Shown: positions 21,440-32,524 of the stretch, piece by piece
How positions within the stretch are numbered: position 1 is the first letter of the stretch
How the letters are laid out: each line of letters opens with the position of its first letter
NCBI GenBank assembly: GCA_039583875.1
Contig: CM077147.1
Location: 163,493,866-163,557,865 of the forward strand
Direction: 5' to 3'
From: Platanthera guangdongensis
Taxonomy: Eukaryota > Streptophyta > Magnoliopsida > Asparagales > Orchidaceae
DNA length: 64,000 bases
Notes under the pieces: generated by a model
Databases searched by the model: none
The model's input: the letters and a program-made list of their open reading frames with translations, nothing else
Told to the model about the DNA's origin: nothing
Position numbers and translations under genes: made by a program

Positions 21440-22667
21440 ACTACACCCCAAAGACAAGAACTAATCCACATCGCTATCACCCCCCCCTGTGGCGGATAAT
21501 GAGTTCGCAGATCCGTGAACTCACGTGTAATATGTGCCATAGAAGAAGCGTGGCTCTACTCCAGTGTGACAAAATGTGCATCAAAATTAGGAAAACGGCT
21601 GTCAAAATTTGTCTGCATCTGATTTAGGCGAGTGTGAATCAACCCAAATTGATGATCTCAATAGTTTTGAGGGCCGACCACTGGGGTAGAGAGCATAGGA
21701 GGTGGCGGAATTGGGGGAGAGTGAGGAGCACCGCTGGGACCGGCACCAAAATCAAGATCAAGATCCCCGCCACCGACCGCTGGGGGGATAGCCTCAAATT
21801 CTCCATCTCATCGCCGTGCAAGGCCAAGGGCCTGCAGGGTCTGGAACTGAAGGACTTATGGCTTCTGAATGCAGCTTAATCGCGGAAGAGCATCCCAAAG
21901 ACTGATCTGCTTGGCGAGAAAAGTGATGAAGTCTACACCGTGCACCGCTCCCAACCTCACATTTTCAGCTTGGTGCCAAAAGAAAATTACGAGCAAATAA
22001 CCAAGGTTGAGCGGGACCCGGTAAAACATACAATATAAATATAGTAAATCTACCCGAGTCACCACTCCATGGATGTCTCCGTGAGCAGAAAAAGTAAAGG
22101 TGAGGAGGTTGTGTAGAATGCACAAGGCAGGGGAAATGAGGTGGCTGTCTTTGGATTTCTTGGGGTGTAGGGTACGGTATCATTACTGAGCTCCGCCAGA
22201 AAGGTGAGAAGGTTGACATTGGGAGGGAAGTCTGTAAGTAGACCGAGGTAGGCGGGAGATTGGGAGAAGGACTTCGAGCAAAAGCCCATGGCGACTTTGA
22301 GTTGGCAGATGGTGAGATGATGCATCACACCACCCATTCGAAAGACGATGAAATCGTCATTCGCCGCCCAACGGAACTCAAATGACGCCAAGAACTCAAC
22401 GGTGAGCTCAAGGAAGGCGTGCTCCGAAATGGAAAAGAGGGAACTCCATCCAGGGGTTGATAGAAATTCCCTAACCAAATCTGTCGCTCCAAATGTGGAG
22501 AGGATCGTCCAATCCAAGATGCAGAACATGCCAAGGGGTTTGGTTCATAGGCGATCGCTGCGCTCTTGCTGTATTTGGTTGTCAAATTGGAGCATGGCTT
22601 CCACTGAGGCGAGATCTGTGGGGTGCTGGAAGGAGGAAGCGGTGGAGAGTGGGTTGTGGAGAGGCAT
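21440..22667 (-). pseudogene. ATH-D ORF3 (ATHILA family, env-like position), broken
   Basis: Starts at ATG 22667 (MPLHNPLSTASSFQHP). A TGA interrupts it at about 22543, then the frame runs on with LDWTILSTFG, REFLSTPGWSSLF, LTVEFLASFEFRW and VMHHLTICQLKVAMGF. This matches the ATHILA ORF family (Pfam PF03078, from memory): a helical domain with LTLEFL and a following G...h..A.GF motif. A frameshift at about 22120 leads into GDIHGVVTRVDLLYLYCM and LNLGYLLV, also typical. The tail near 21450-21700 has a helical stretch (RLNQMQTNFDSRF). I see no signal peptide or membrane span. Confidence 0.8.
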
Positions 22668-22703
22668 AATGGAAGGAGGAAGGAAAATAGGTTCTCGGGA
22701 TAG

Positions 22704-22718
22704 CTAGAAAAAAGAGAA
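22704..22718 (-). promoter_or_regulatory. Candidate 3' splice site before ATH-D ORF3
   Basis: Minus strand TTCTCTTTTTTCTAG, 37 bases upstream of the ORF3 ATG. It is a pyrimidine tract ending in AG. Confidence 0.4.
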
Positions 22719-22757
22719 GGGCTGGAAGGTGTGGCGGAATGAGAGGGAGAGAAATCA

Positions 22758-22765
22758 TATTTATA
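22758..22765 (-). promoter_or_regulatory. Internal TATA box upstream of ATH-D ORF3
   Basis: Minus strand TATAAATA (context CCTATAAATATGATTTC), about 90 bases before the ORF3 start and directly downstream of a hairpin array. The LTR shows the same order, array then TATAAATTT. Confidence 0.6.
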
Positions 22766-22778
22766 GGATTTTTGGGTA

Positions 22779-23410
22779 GGTCACGCCCCCTGTCACGCCC
22801 CTGACAGGGGCTGTGTCAAGATCGAGCGTGTGGAGGAATGAAAACAGGAAGAAATCTGAGGCTTCCTGCATCGGATTCGCTGGTCACGCCCGTGACATGG
22901 GGCGTGCACTAAAAAAACGAACAGGCTCAGGAATCTGATGCCCCCAGCATCGGATTCCTGAGCCACGCCCCAGAGACACGTCCGTGTTTCTGGGGCGTGC
23001 CACATAAATTATGCGAGCTGGAAAGCATCTGAGGCATTGACCGAGTCAACGCCTAGGATTCGATGGACACGGCCCATGGTCACGGGCATGAACCTGAGGC
23101 GTTTAACAGAAAACGAAAAAACATTTGTTTTTTTTCATTGGGGCTTGGGGATTCACGGTCAGTCACGGCCGTGACTTTCAGATGTCACGGGGGTAACACG
23201 GGAGAAAAAGATTCATTTGCCTATACCACCTCGTCGAGCGAAGTTCCGCACCGGTCACGCTAGTGACCTTTGAAGGTCACGCCCGTGACTACAATGGAAG
23301 ACGAACGAGAAACAGTGCTCGACGAATCCACTCTCGGGTTTCGCATGATGAAATAAACACGGCTCTGTCACGCTCGTGATCCATAGGTCATGGTCATGAC
23401 AGAGGCATAT
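22779..23410 (-). repeat. TCACGCCCGTGA hairpin array in the ATH-D pol-ORF3 spacer
   Basis: Units include GGTCACGCCCGTGAC (about 22881 and 23275), GTCACGGCCGTGAC (about 23162), TCACGCTAGTGACC (23254) and TCACGCTCGTGAT (23367). The motif is that of the element's own LTR. CGTCGA-type motifs, otherwise seen in the copia copies, occur at about 23230 and 23318. Confidence 0.85.
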
Positions 23411-23681
23411 ACGACAGGAAAAATTTTTTTGTTTTGTTTTTTTTTTTGAAAATTTTTTAAAATTGAAATTTTTTGACATAAACAAAAGAAACTAAATAAA
23501 AGTTATCGACTTGAAGAACTCGCATGAAGTTGACGTTGGAACCCGATCGATCGTCACACCAAAAAGATTCTTCAATCCTACAAAATCTCAAAGATAAAAA
23601 TTTAAAAAATAATAACCATGGGGTACCTCTCACAAGCGCTTTGTTTATGATCGTTCAGCTTGACCAAAGTGGTGCACTAAT

Positions 23682-25020
23682 TTATCGGTTCAGGAGGTTG
23701 ATTTCTTCCCGGTGCTCATTAGTAGTATCACCGGCAAAAAATATTTTCAGTCGGTGCCCGTTCCCTTTGAATTTGCCTTTTTTCGGGTGTGAAATAAGGA
23801 CTGTCCCATAGGGCCACACCTCTTTTACAACAAAATGGTCGGACCAACGAGACTTGAGTTTTCCCGGAAAAAGTCGTAGGCATGATCTATAGAGGAGCAC
23901 TTGGTATCCCAGTTTAAAATCTTTGGGGTGCTTAATTTTTTTATCGTGATAAAATTTTGTGCGCTCCTTATAAAGTTTATTACTTTCGTAGGAGAATGAG
24001 CGCCACTCATCAAACTCGTTAATTTGGAATTTCTGGAGCTTGGATGTCAAATTTTCATCTAGATTTAAAAATTTAAGAGCCCAAAAGGCGCGATGCTCAA
24101 GTTCAACTGGTAAGTGACATTCTTTCCCATAGACCAATCGGTACGGCATACAACCGATAGCGGTCTTGTACGCGGTCCGATAAGCCCAAAGTGCATCACC
24201 AAGATTAACCGACCAATCTTTTATATTTGTAGAAACTGTTTTTTCTAATATTCATTTGAGTTCACGGTTTACTACTTCTACTTGGCCACTAGTTTGAGGG
24301 TGATAGGGGGTTGCCAACCTATGTGTAACGCCATATTTAGATAAAACTTTGGCAAATTGAGCGTTAAAAAAGTGAGTTCCCCTATCACTCACTATTGCAT
24401 GTGGCGCTCCAAATTGTGAAAATAGTTTTTTGAGAAATTGGGTTACGACTCGGGCATCATTGGTGGGAAGTTCTTGTGCTTCCGCCCACCATGACACGTA
24501 GTCAACTCCTACCAAAATATAATGATTTCCAAATGAGGTTGGTAAAGGGTCGACAAAGTCGATTCCCCATAAATCAAAAACCTCAATTTCTCAAAAAGAA
24601 TTTAAAGGCATTTCATGGAGGCGGGAAATATTACCTGAGCGTTGGCATTGTTCTCAACGACTTACATGTGCGTGAGAGTCTTTGAAGATGCTCGACCAAT
24701 AGAAGCCCTCCTCAAGTACTTTCCACATCGTCCGATTTTCTTTATAGTGCCCGCTGGCGGGTCTTTCGTGGAAATGTTTCAATATTTGGGTGTCCTCCTC
24801 ATGAGAAACACATCTACGCACTACTTGATCCGCGCAAACTCGAAAAAGAAACAGATCCTCCCAAAAATAGTTTTTAAATTAGAAAAGAATTTATTCTTTT
24901 CTTGATAAGAAAAACCTTTTGGGAGAAATCTTGCAGCAAGAAAGTTTGTGAAATCGGCGAACCAAAGGGTGGGGAGAGTCATTACCTTATATAAAGCGAG
25001 GATGCGCTCCTTGGGAAATG
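23682..25020 (-). pseudogene. ATH-D integrase
   Basis: Gypsy integrase. The catalytic D...D...E positions are visible in [23 protein letters not shown] and [16 protein letters not shown]. One TGA directly follows NRELK (24252), then the frame continues with [35 protein letters not shown] and [22 protein letters not shown], ending at 23682. The N-terminal zinc-binding part (24600-25020) is fragmented by several stops. Joining of the cDNA to host DNA is its role in active copies. Confidence 0.88.
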
Positions 25021-25033
25021 CATCATCAATGTT

Positions 25034-26420
25034 CTATTCGATAAGCTCCTCCAAGTTGGGATTCTCCAACCGAGAAAGGTGATCTGCCGGCAAATTCTCC
25101 GCTCCTCTTTTGCCCCGGATCTCCAAGTCAAATTCTTGAAGAAGTAATATCCGCCTAATCAATCTAGGCTTTGCATCTGTTTTGGTTAGTAGATAACGCA
25201 AGGCCGAATGATCGGTAAAAACAATGACTTTGGACAAAATGAGATAAGAACGAAATTTATCAAAAGCAAAAATAACGGCAAGAAGTTCTTTCTCGGTGGT
25301 TGTGTAGTTCTCTTGTGCAGTGGTTAGTGTTTTGCTCGCATAATAGATAGGATGAAAATTTTTATTGATGTATTGTCCTAAGATCGCACCAATGGCAAAA
25401 CTACTAGCATCGCACATGATTTCAAATGGTAGATCCCAATTGGGAGCTATCATGATAGGTGTGTTTATTAATTTTTCTTTTATAATAGAAAAAGCTTGCA
25501 AATAATTTTCATCAAAAATAAATGGGGCATCTTTTTCTAAAAGGTGAGTGAGGGGCTTGCTTATTTTTGAAAAATCTTTAATAAACCGGCGATAGAAACC
25601 GTCATGCCCAAGAAAACTACGAATGGCCTTAATGTTTGAAGGGGGAGGTAGCTTTTCTATTAATTTTATTTTGGCTTTATCTACCTCTATGACATTGCTT
25701 GAAATTTTATGGCCTAATACCAAACCTTCACGTACCATAAAATGGCATTTCTCTCAATTTAATAGTAAATTGGTGTCCTCACATCTTTGAAGCACACGGG
25801 AGAGGTTTTCTAAACATAAATTGAACGAATCTCCAAAGACGGAGAAGTTATCCATGAAGACCTCCATTATATCCTCCACTAGCTCATCAAAAATCGCTAG
25901 CATACACCTTTGAAAGGTTGCTGGCGCATTGCATAAACCAAAAGGCATCCTCCGATAGGCGAAGGTGCTGAACGGACAAGTGAATGTTATTTTCTCTTGA
26001 TCCTCGGGCGCTATTGGGATTTGGAAATATCCCGAGAGACCATCAAGAAAATAATAAAAAGTATGACCAGATCGCCGTTCAAGGATTTGGTCAATAAAGG
26101 GTAAAGGAAAATCATCCTTTCAGGTTGCATCATTTAATTTGCAGTAATCGATGCAAATCCTCCATCCGGTAACGGTTCTAGTAGGGATTAATTAATTTTT
26201 ATCGTTTGGCACTACCGTTAATCCCCCTTTCTTGGGCAACACTTGGACCGGACTAACCCAAGTGCTATCCGAAATCGGATAGATGATGCCTGCGTCTAAT
26301 AATTTAATAACCTTCGCCTTAACCGCCTCCTTCATATTAGGATTTAGCTGACGTTGAGGTTGAATAGTTTTATGAAAATTTTCTTCTATTAAAATTTAGT
26401 GCGTACAAAAGGATGGATTA
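25034..26420 (-). pseudogene. ATH-D reverse transcriptase and RNase H
   Basis: RT blocks in order: KLLDAGIIYPISDSTWVSPV, WRICIDYCKLNDAT, FYYFLDGLSGYFQIPIAPED, FAYRRMPFGLCNAPATFQRCM and EVFMDNFSVFG. RNase H follows ([51 protein letters not shown]) and the region ends in [16 protein letters not shown]. Stops lie near 26190, 26120 and 25752. The second catalytic Asp of the usual FMDD box is Asn here (codon at 25847-25849), which should abolish polymerase activity even apart from the stops. Confidence 0.92.
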
Positions 26421-27351
26421 ATCCCTTTTAGGTCCATAATTTTCCACGCATTGCGCAGGGATGGCGTTTTAAAACATTTAGTAATTTGAATTTTTCTTCA
26501 TCGGATAAGTACACTGACACAATAATGGGAAGTTTTGAACCCTCCGCTAAATATAAATATTCTAAATAATCTAGCAATTGTTTTAGTTCTAAGGTTGGAG
26601 GTTCATCGTAAGAGGTTTTTAACCGGTCACTCCCTAATTCTAGAAGTTCAAAAATAGGCTCATGTGTGTCTGAATGATTATCACTATTGTCATGAGAAAT
26701 GAGATCTAAAGTTTCAAAATTTTCTTCATGATTAATAGGGAAATAAAGATTTTTAGAAAATAAAATGGAGTCTTCATCGGGAGAAGCCTCCAAAAAGAAA
26801 CATGAGTTGTCGTTACCAAGCATATTTTTCATAGATGATTTGATATTAAAGGTAACTTCTTCATCTCCGACTCTATGGAGAAGTTTACCATTACTAACAT
26901 CTATAATAGCACGTGAGGTGGCTAGAAAAGGGCGACTGAGAATAAGCGGGACCTCGGTGTCCTCTTCGATGTCAAGTATGACAAAATATACCGGAATGAT
27001 AAATTTGTCAACTTTGACAAGCACATCCTCAATAATACCCATAGGGTATTAAATAGACCGATCTGCCAATTGGATGCTCATTCGTGTTGGATTAGGTTCT
27101 CCTAATCCCAATTTTTTGAATAACGAATAAGGCATTAAATTAATCGAGGCGACGAGATCGGACAACGCATGTTTCACCAATAAATTGCCAAATAGACAAG
27201 GAATAGAGAAACTACCCGGATCGGTTAGTTTCTTAGGCAATTTATTAAGTAAAACTGCCGAACATTCCACGTTCAATTGAACCATGGAAATTTCCTCAAG
27301 TCTCTTTTTATTTGTTAAAAGGTCCTTGAGGTATTTTGCATATTTCAACAT
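26421..27351 (-). pseudogene. ATH-D protease
   Basis: Athila-type aspartic protease region: LTDPGSFSIPC, HALSDLVASINLMPYSLFKKLGLGE, IIPVYFVILDIEEDTEVPLILSRPFLATSRAIIDV. The usual active-site DLGAS reads DLVAS here. One in-frame stop splits it at 27049. The acidic region to about 26428 connects protease to RT. Confidence 0.85.
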
Positions 27352-28973
27352 TTGCGCTATGACTTCATAAAATAGTAAATTAATATGAATTTTCTTAAAT
27401 AATTCTACAAATTTACTGAAATGATCATCCGCCCGGTCTTTATTTAATTTAGACGGATAAGGAAGAGGCAGTTGATATTCTTTAATTTTATTTTCATTAA
27501 AAACCTTAGGAGGAGGAGAGGATGTATAAATTGTTACCTCTTGTTCAACCGGATTTGAAGAAGTATGTACCTCCTTCCCGCTCCGTAGCGTAATCGCCTT
27601 TGCTTACTCCTTTGGGTTGGGCTCCATATTGCCCGGTAATGCTTCTTGTTGGCGATCGTAGAGCATTTTAGCAATTTGTCTAATTTGGTTCTCCAAATTA
27701 CGAAGAGATCCGGTGATATTCCAGATATTGGCATCATTAGAAGTCGTATATTTTGTGAACAACTCCTCGAGATTGGGGGCTTTGGGAGCTTGTGGTGGAA
27801 AATAACAAGGTGGAATTGTGTTTGGTGGGCGAGCTGCGTTCCCCGGATTACTCCAAGAGAAGTTGGGGTGATTCCTTATACCCGAGTGATAAGTATTACC
27901 AAAATTATTACCCGAATTGTAAGGTGTCTGATTCGGATTACCCATGTAATCCACATGTTCGGCAATGGTGGAAGGTTCCCAATATTGGGGTTCACAGGTA
28001 GGTGTAGAAGAGGAAACAGACATCTCGGCTATTTGTTTTTGTAGTTTCTCAACCTCGAGAGATAAACTTGAAACCATATCGATTTCATACATCCCAGCCG
28101 GTTTAGGTGGACGAGACTGGGGTGTACTTCATTGATACGTATTCATGGCCATAACTTCTATAAGTTCTTGGGCGGCCGCCGGTGTTTTGTTGTTTAACGT
28201 TCCACCGGCGGCGACATCAATATGTTGTCTCGTTTGTTGATTGAGACCATTATAGAAGGTTTGAATTTGCAACCAATCGAGGATTGCATGATGCGGACAA
28301 CGGCGAAGCAATTCTTTAAATCGCTCCCAAGTATCATATAACATTTTCGTATCAACTTGGGAGAAATATGTAATATCATTGCGCAACTTGACCATTTTTG
28401 TGGGCGGAAAATCGTGAGAAATTTTTCCGTCATCTCGGCCCAAGTATTGATGGATCCTCTTGGTATAGAGGCCAACCTCTGTTTTGTCTTGGTGCGCAAT
28501 GTGAAAGGGAAAAGCCTTAACCGGATGGCATCATCCGAAACCCCGTTAATTTTAAAAGTATCACATATTTCTAAAAAGTTAGAAATATGTGCGTTGGGAT
28601 CCTCATCTTGAAGCCCATCAAATTGTATATATTGTTGTACCATTTGGATGGTGCTTGGCTTCAATTCAAAGTTATTGTTCGCAATAGCGGGACGAACAAT
28701 ACTTGATTGAGCATTATCCAAATTTGGTCGAGCATAATAAGACATAGTCTGTTGATCGGCCATATTTGGATTTGGATTACCCGAATTAGAAGAAAATTGA
28801 AAATAAGACGAAGAAGAAGAAGAGAAAGAAGAAGTAGAAGAAAAAGAAGTGTCACTGATGGATTCCTCAACCAAGTCTGGAGAATTGAGATCGCGAAGTC
28901 TTAGACGTCGCCGTAAGCTTTGCTCGATCTCCGGATCCAAATCAAGTAGATTTGATGGATTCCATCGGGTCAT
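27352..28973 (-). pseudogene. ATH-D gag
   Basis: Starts MTRWNPSNLLDLDPEIEQSL at 28973. The Athila gag core contains NNFELKPSTIQMVQQ, DPNAHISNFLEICDTFKINGVSDDAIRLRLFPF and FKELLRRCPHHAILDWLQIQTFYNGL. A frameshift at about 28440 moves the frame. The C-terminal region (28092-27604) has a heptad-like segment (LEVEKLQKQIAEM), an Asn/Pro/Tyr-rich part (NPNFSWSNPGN, PPNTIPPC) and NLENQIRQIAKML, as is usual in the family. The stretch 27352-27603 is the degraded link to protease. Ser-rich codons at 28795-28860 produce a run of Ser and Phe. Confidence 0.88.
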
Positions 28974-29084
28974 ACACCAAAATAAAACAAAATAAAAATT
29001 TTTTGATTTATTTTGATTTTTTAAAACAAGAAGAAAATGACAAAATTAATAGAATCTTGCTTTCAAAATATCAATAAAGAAAAA

Positions 29085-29103
29085 GTCTTCGGCAACGGCG
29101 CCA
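29085..29103 (-). promoter_or_regulatory. ATH-D primer binding site (tRNA-Asp)
   Basis: Minus strand TGGCGCCGTTGCCGAAGAC, a few bases from the 5' LTR. The first 14 bases match the complement of the plant tRNA-Asp 3' end, the primer typical of Athila elements. Confidence 0.85.
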
Positions 29104-29109
29104 AAAACT

Positions 29110-30770
29110 TGATGAGAAATTTTATAAAGTTTTAAATTATATCCAAACTAAAATCTCAAACTAGGCAAGTGTACATATCAAAATTTAGTATAGGAATTGT
29201 CGTATTTAAACTCGGGGACCGTTGAGTACTTGTACTCACAAGGAAGAACTATTATTTTATCGATCGGAAATTGATTTTGCGAAAAAGAAAACATTTAGCT
29301 AAGAGGAGAAATACGATGATAAGAAAGCTAGCACTTGGTCTAGAATCCTTTTGGGCTAGAATAAATTTCCATGAAATGAAAATAAATAGAAGCATCTAAA
29401 TTATAATTTCGACCGCGGAGGTTCCATAGTTATGAAGCGCCTCTCTCGAAAATACGCATTCGACTAACCTTAGGTTGATCGATTAAGTCCTCTCGGCCAG
29501 TCGAAAACCTAAGCTTGCTTTAGGCGGTGAACCTCACTAATGGAATTGACTCCAATGCGGAAGAATTTTGCCTTCCTCTCTCGAGGGGTGCAAGAAACTC
29601 TCTTTATCCTTGAGTGATCTACACGTATCCACAATCTCTCGGTAAATCTAGGATACGAATCTAATATCGAATACATATAATTTGCAACTTATGAATTCGA
29701 AGAAGTAAAAATCAAAGATAAATCAAAGTATATAAAAATAGAGTGCGTGATAATTTGAGACAAAAATAAGAATTTTCTTCCATTCCAAAGTTCATCATGA
29801 TCAAGTGCTAATTGAAAATTAGCTACTCATCATGATGGGATAATTACATGAAAGGTTGAAGAGAGACATGATTAAGAAAACGACTGGAAATAAAAGTTAC
29901 ACTATGAAATTAAAATGCAAGAAATGCAGTAAAGAAAACAGAACTAGCTCCCAAAATCTCCTCCTCGGCTTCTGAAATCTCCTGAAATTTATATGCAAGT
30001 TTGCTGGATGGTCACTCCCCTAGGTCACGCCCGTGACCTAGGGCATGTCGGGTTCGGAACCGTCGTCTTCAAGTCTTCGGAACTTTGGCGCGAAACCGCC
30101 AAAAATCGTTAATTTGCGGGTCACGCCCCTATGTCACGTCTGTGACCTAGGGCGTGTCTTGACGGTTGCTGAAAACGGCGAGAAGCAGTAATTGCGGGAA
30201 TAACTCCGGCCGTTGTTGGAAGGGTTACGCCCATGGTCGCGCCCATGACCAAGGGCGTGTCTTGCAAAACCGCCAGCTCTTGAAACTACTGCATTAACTT
30301 GGCACGCCGGGATGTCACGGCTCTATGTCACGCCCGTGACCAATATATCATGCCCGTGTCAAGGCGTGTAACTTTAATCTGACGTGGATTGGAGGCCAGG
30401 GTCATCATCAGAGTGTCACGCCTGGCTGACATGCCCGAGTCAGCATGGTCACGCCCGTGACCATTGGGCGTGTATTTTAAAATGACGTGGCAGTAAGCTC
30501 TGGATCACGCGCCGGGGTCACGCCTGGATGTCATGCCCGTGACTTGGTGGTCATGCCCGTGTCTGTGGCGTGTACTTTGCAATTTTCTCGGCTTTGTCCA
30601 GCTTTGTCTCCTGATCAATCCTGTAAACTCCAAATTGAAATTTGCAGCCCAGTTTGACCATAAAATAAGAAATTAAAGAAATTAGATAAGAAAATCATAA
30701 AATATATTTATAAAATAATTAATTATTAAATAAAAATTATATAAAAATATGGATAAAATTAGAGTTATCA
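29110..30770 (-). repeat. ATH-D 5' LTR (right)
   Basis: Collinear with the left LTR (1661 against 1666 bp), TGATGAG...GTTATCA. TATA box at 29985-29993 and hairpin array at about 30010-30570. Confidence 0.95.
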
Positions 30771-30775
30771 CTTCA
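30771..30775 (+). other. ATH-D target site duplication, right copy
   Basis: CTTCA, identical to 17994-17998. Confidence 0.9.
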
Positions 30776-31703
30776 AATCTGTTAATTCAGAAATTTGCTT
30801 ATTTAATCAAATCAGTAATAATAATGAATTATGGCATAAGAGATTAGGATATGTTAATCTTAAAAATATTGCTAAACTCTATAGGAACAACCTTGTTAGA
30901 GGATTGTCTTCTTGCCCCTATAAGAAGGAAAACCTTTACATGGCTTGTCAATTAGATAAACAAACCAAGAATAGCTGTAAATCTATTAATAAGATTGATT
31001 CACCCAGGATTCTGTACTGCTACATATGGATCTATTTGGACCCATTGTTGTACAGATCTTGGGAGGGAAATCTTATACCTTAGTTATTGTAGATGACTTC
31101 TCTAGGTTCACTTGGGTATTCTTCTTGAGAAACAAGTCAGATAACTTTAAAGTTATTACAAACTTTCTTAAGAGCATAAAGATTAAGTACTCTACTCCAG
31201 TTGCATTGATCAAAAGTGATCATGGTACTGAGTTTGAATCTCTTCCTATGCAAGAATTCTGTGAGATGGAAGGTATCAGGCATTGCTTCTCTACTCCTAG
31301 AACTTCTCAACAAAATGGGGTAGCAGAAAGGGAAAATAGAACCCTCATTGAAGCTGCGGGTACATTGCTTGTAGATGCTTACTTGCCCATATCCTTTTGG
31401 GTAGAGTTTGTAAGCACACCAAATTATATCCTGAATAAAAGTTTAATACATAAACTTAAGGGCAAGACTCCCTATGAACTACTCAAAGGGGAAGCAACCT
31501 AAAATAGATTACTTTAGAATTTTTGGTTGTAGATGTTATATTCATAATAATAACAAGAAACATCTTAGAAAGTTTGAAGCCAAAGCTGAAGTCGGAATTT
31601 TTCTTGGATATTCCCAAGTCAGCAAGGCCTATAGGGTTTTTAATACATTAACCTTAAAATGGAAGAATCTATACATATAACCTTTGATGAATCTAACATG
31701 TAA
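30776..31703 (+). pseudogene. SIRE-C integrase (middle piece)
   Basis: Continues SIRE-C after ATH-D. Zinc-binding region NELWHKRLGYVNLKNIA and CQLDKQTK; core MDLFGPIVVQILGGKSYTLVIVDDFSRF, LIKSDHGTEFESL and QQNGVAERENRTLIEAAG. The D, D and E residues are present. There is one frameshift at about 31495, after which KIDYFRIFGCRCYIHNNNKK and IFLGYSQVSKAYRVFN follow. SIRE-E interrupts it at 31703; in SIRE-A the same region continues to the acidic linker, found here at 43759. Confidence 0.88.
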
Positions 31704-31729
31704 TGAAAGAGTTCAGTTGTCTACCTAAA

Positions 31730-31755
31730 TCACCTAGAGGGGGGTGAATAGGTGA
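31730..31755 (-). other. Conserved LTR-end hairpin (E copy)
   Basis: Arms TCACCT and AGGTGA around AGAGGGGGGTGAAT. The loop is identical to A and F, while the stem is different but still fully paired. The right LTR copy (42063-42087) keeps the arms with an altered loop. Confidence 0.8.
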
Positions 31756-32397
31756 GTTGTGTGTCTTTTTGCGGAATAAAAAATTAGTGATCTATGCACA
31801 AAAGTAAGCAAGCAATCACAGAGGATACGGAGATTTATAGTGGTTCCCCAACCTTGGGTACGTCCACTTTCCACTCACCGATCTATCAAAGCACTTGACT
31901 CGGCTACTCCACTATCTCAGATTGTAACCAATCCTATGCCTCTTAACAAAAATCCGACAACTCGATCCACAACACGGATCTACACTCGAAAGATGAAGAC
32001 TTCCTACAACTCGGAGAACAAAGCTCCTACACTCGGAGAGTAATCTCCTACAAGAATAAATTGAGAGTATGAAATACAAACAACAATATTTCTCGGATCT
32101 GAAAATTTCGGCCAAGGTCTTCTTACTTTGCGGCTTTATCAGAAATAATTTGAAGACGATACTCGGCTAGATCCTGATCTGAAACTTCTTGACTCACACG
32201 ATCCGAGAGATGATGAAGAGTTGAAGAACAATCTCGATCTGCAAGTCAACTGATCTGAATCTTCTTGAACGAAATCCCTAAGAGATTTGCACGATGAAGA
32301 GCGGCGGTGGCTTCCGTTTTTGGAAAGAGAAAAATGGATTCAGAGTACTTAGAATATTGTTTTTAGCACTTCTTAGGGTTAGTCGAATTGACAAGAC

Positions 32398-32407
32398 CTT
32401 ATATAAG
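32398..32407 (-). promoter_or_regulatory. SIRE-E LTR TATA box
   Basis: CTTATATAAG, downstream of the CTCGAG array in the sense of transcription. Repeated at 42737-42746 in the other LTR. Confidence 0.65.
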
Positions 32408-32524
32408 ATCTCACTAACGGTCATAATTATCATTAATGATGTCCATGTGGACCAATCACGTCAAGTTATCTGAAACTCCCGTCTGTTTAGGACTTAGCGA
32501 ATTTTCTGGAAAAACTGACTGAAT

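Larger units (their letters stand above)
17999..30770 (-). mobile_element. ATH-D: complete Ty3/gypsy Athila-type retrotransposon
   Basis: 12,772 bp, flanked by a perfect CTTCA duplication, with two LTRs in direct orientation. Minus-strand order is 5' LTR (29110-30770), tRNA-Asp primer site, gag, protease, RT/RNase H, integrase, spacer with hairpin array, ATHILA-family ORF3, polypurine region and 3' LTR (17999-19664). RT before integrase marks Ty3/gypsy. In the first ~310 aligned LTR bases I count about 16 differences by eye, roughly 5 percent, so the insertion is not very recent. It sits inside SIRE-C and is therefore younger than it. Confidence 0.95.

Noticed and set aside
21634..21879. 81-aa plus-strand frame
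   Set aside because: Shadow of the C-terminal part of ATH-D ORF3 on the minus strand.
31840..32043. 67-aa frame, also present as a 96-aa frame at 42084-42374
   Set aside because: Repeated only because it lies in the two LTRs of SIRE-E; no domain and a composition typical of non-coding LTR sequence.
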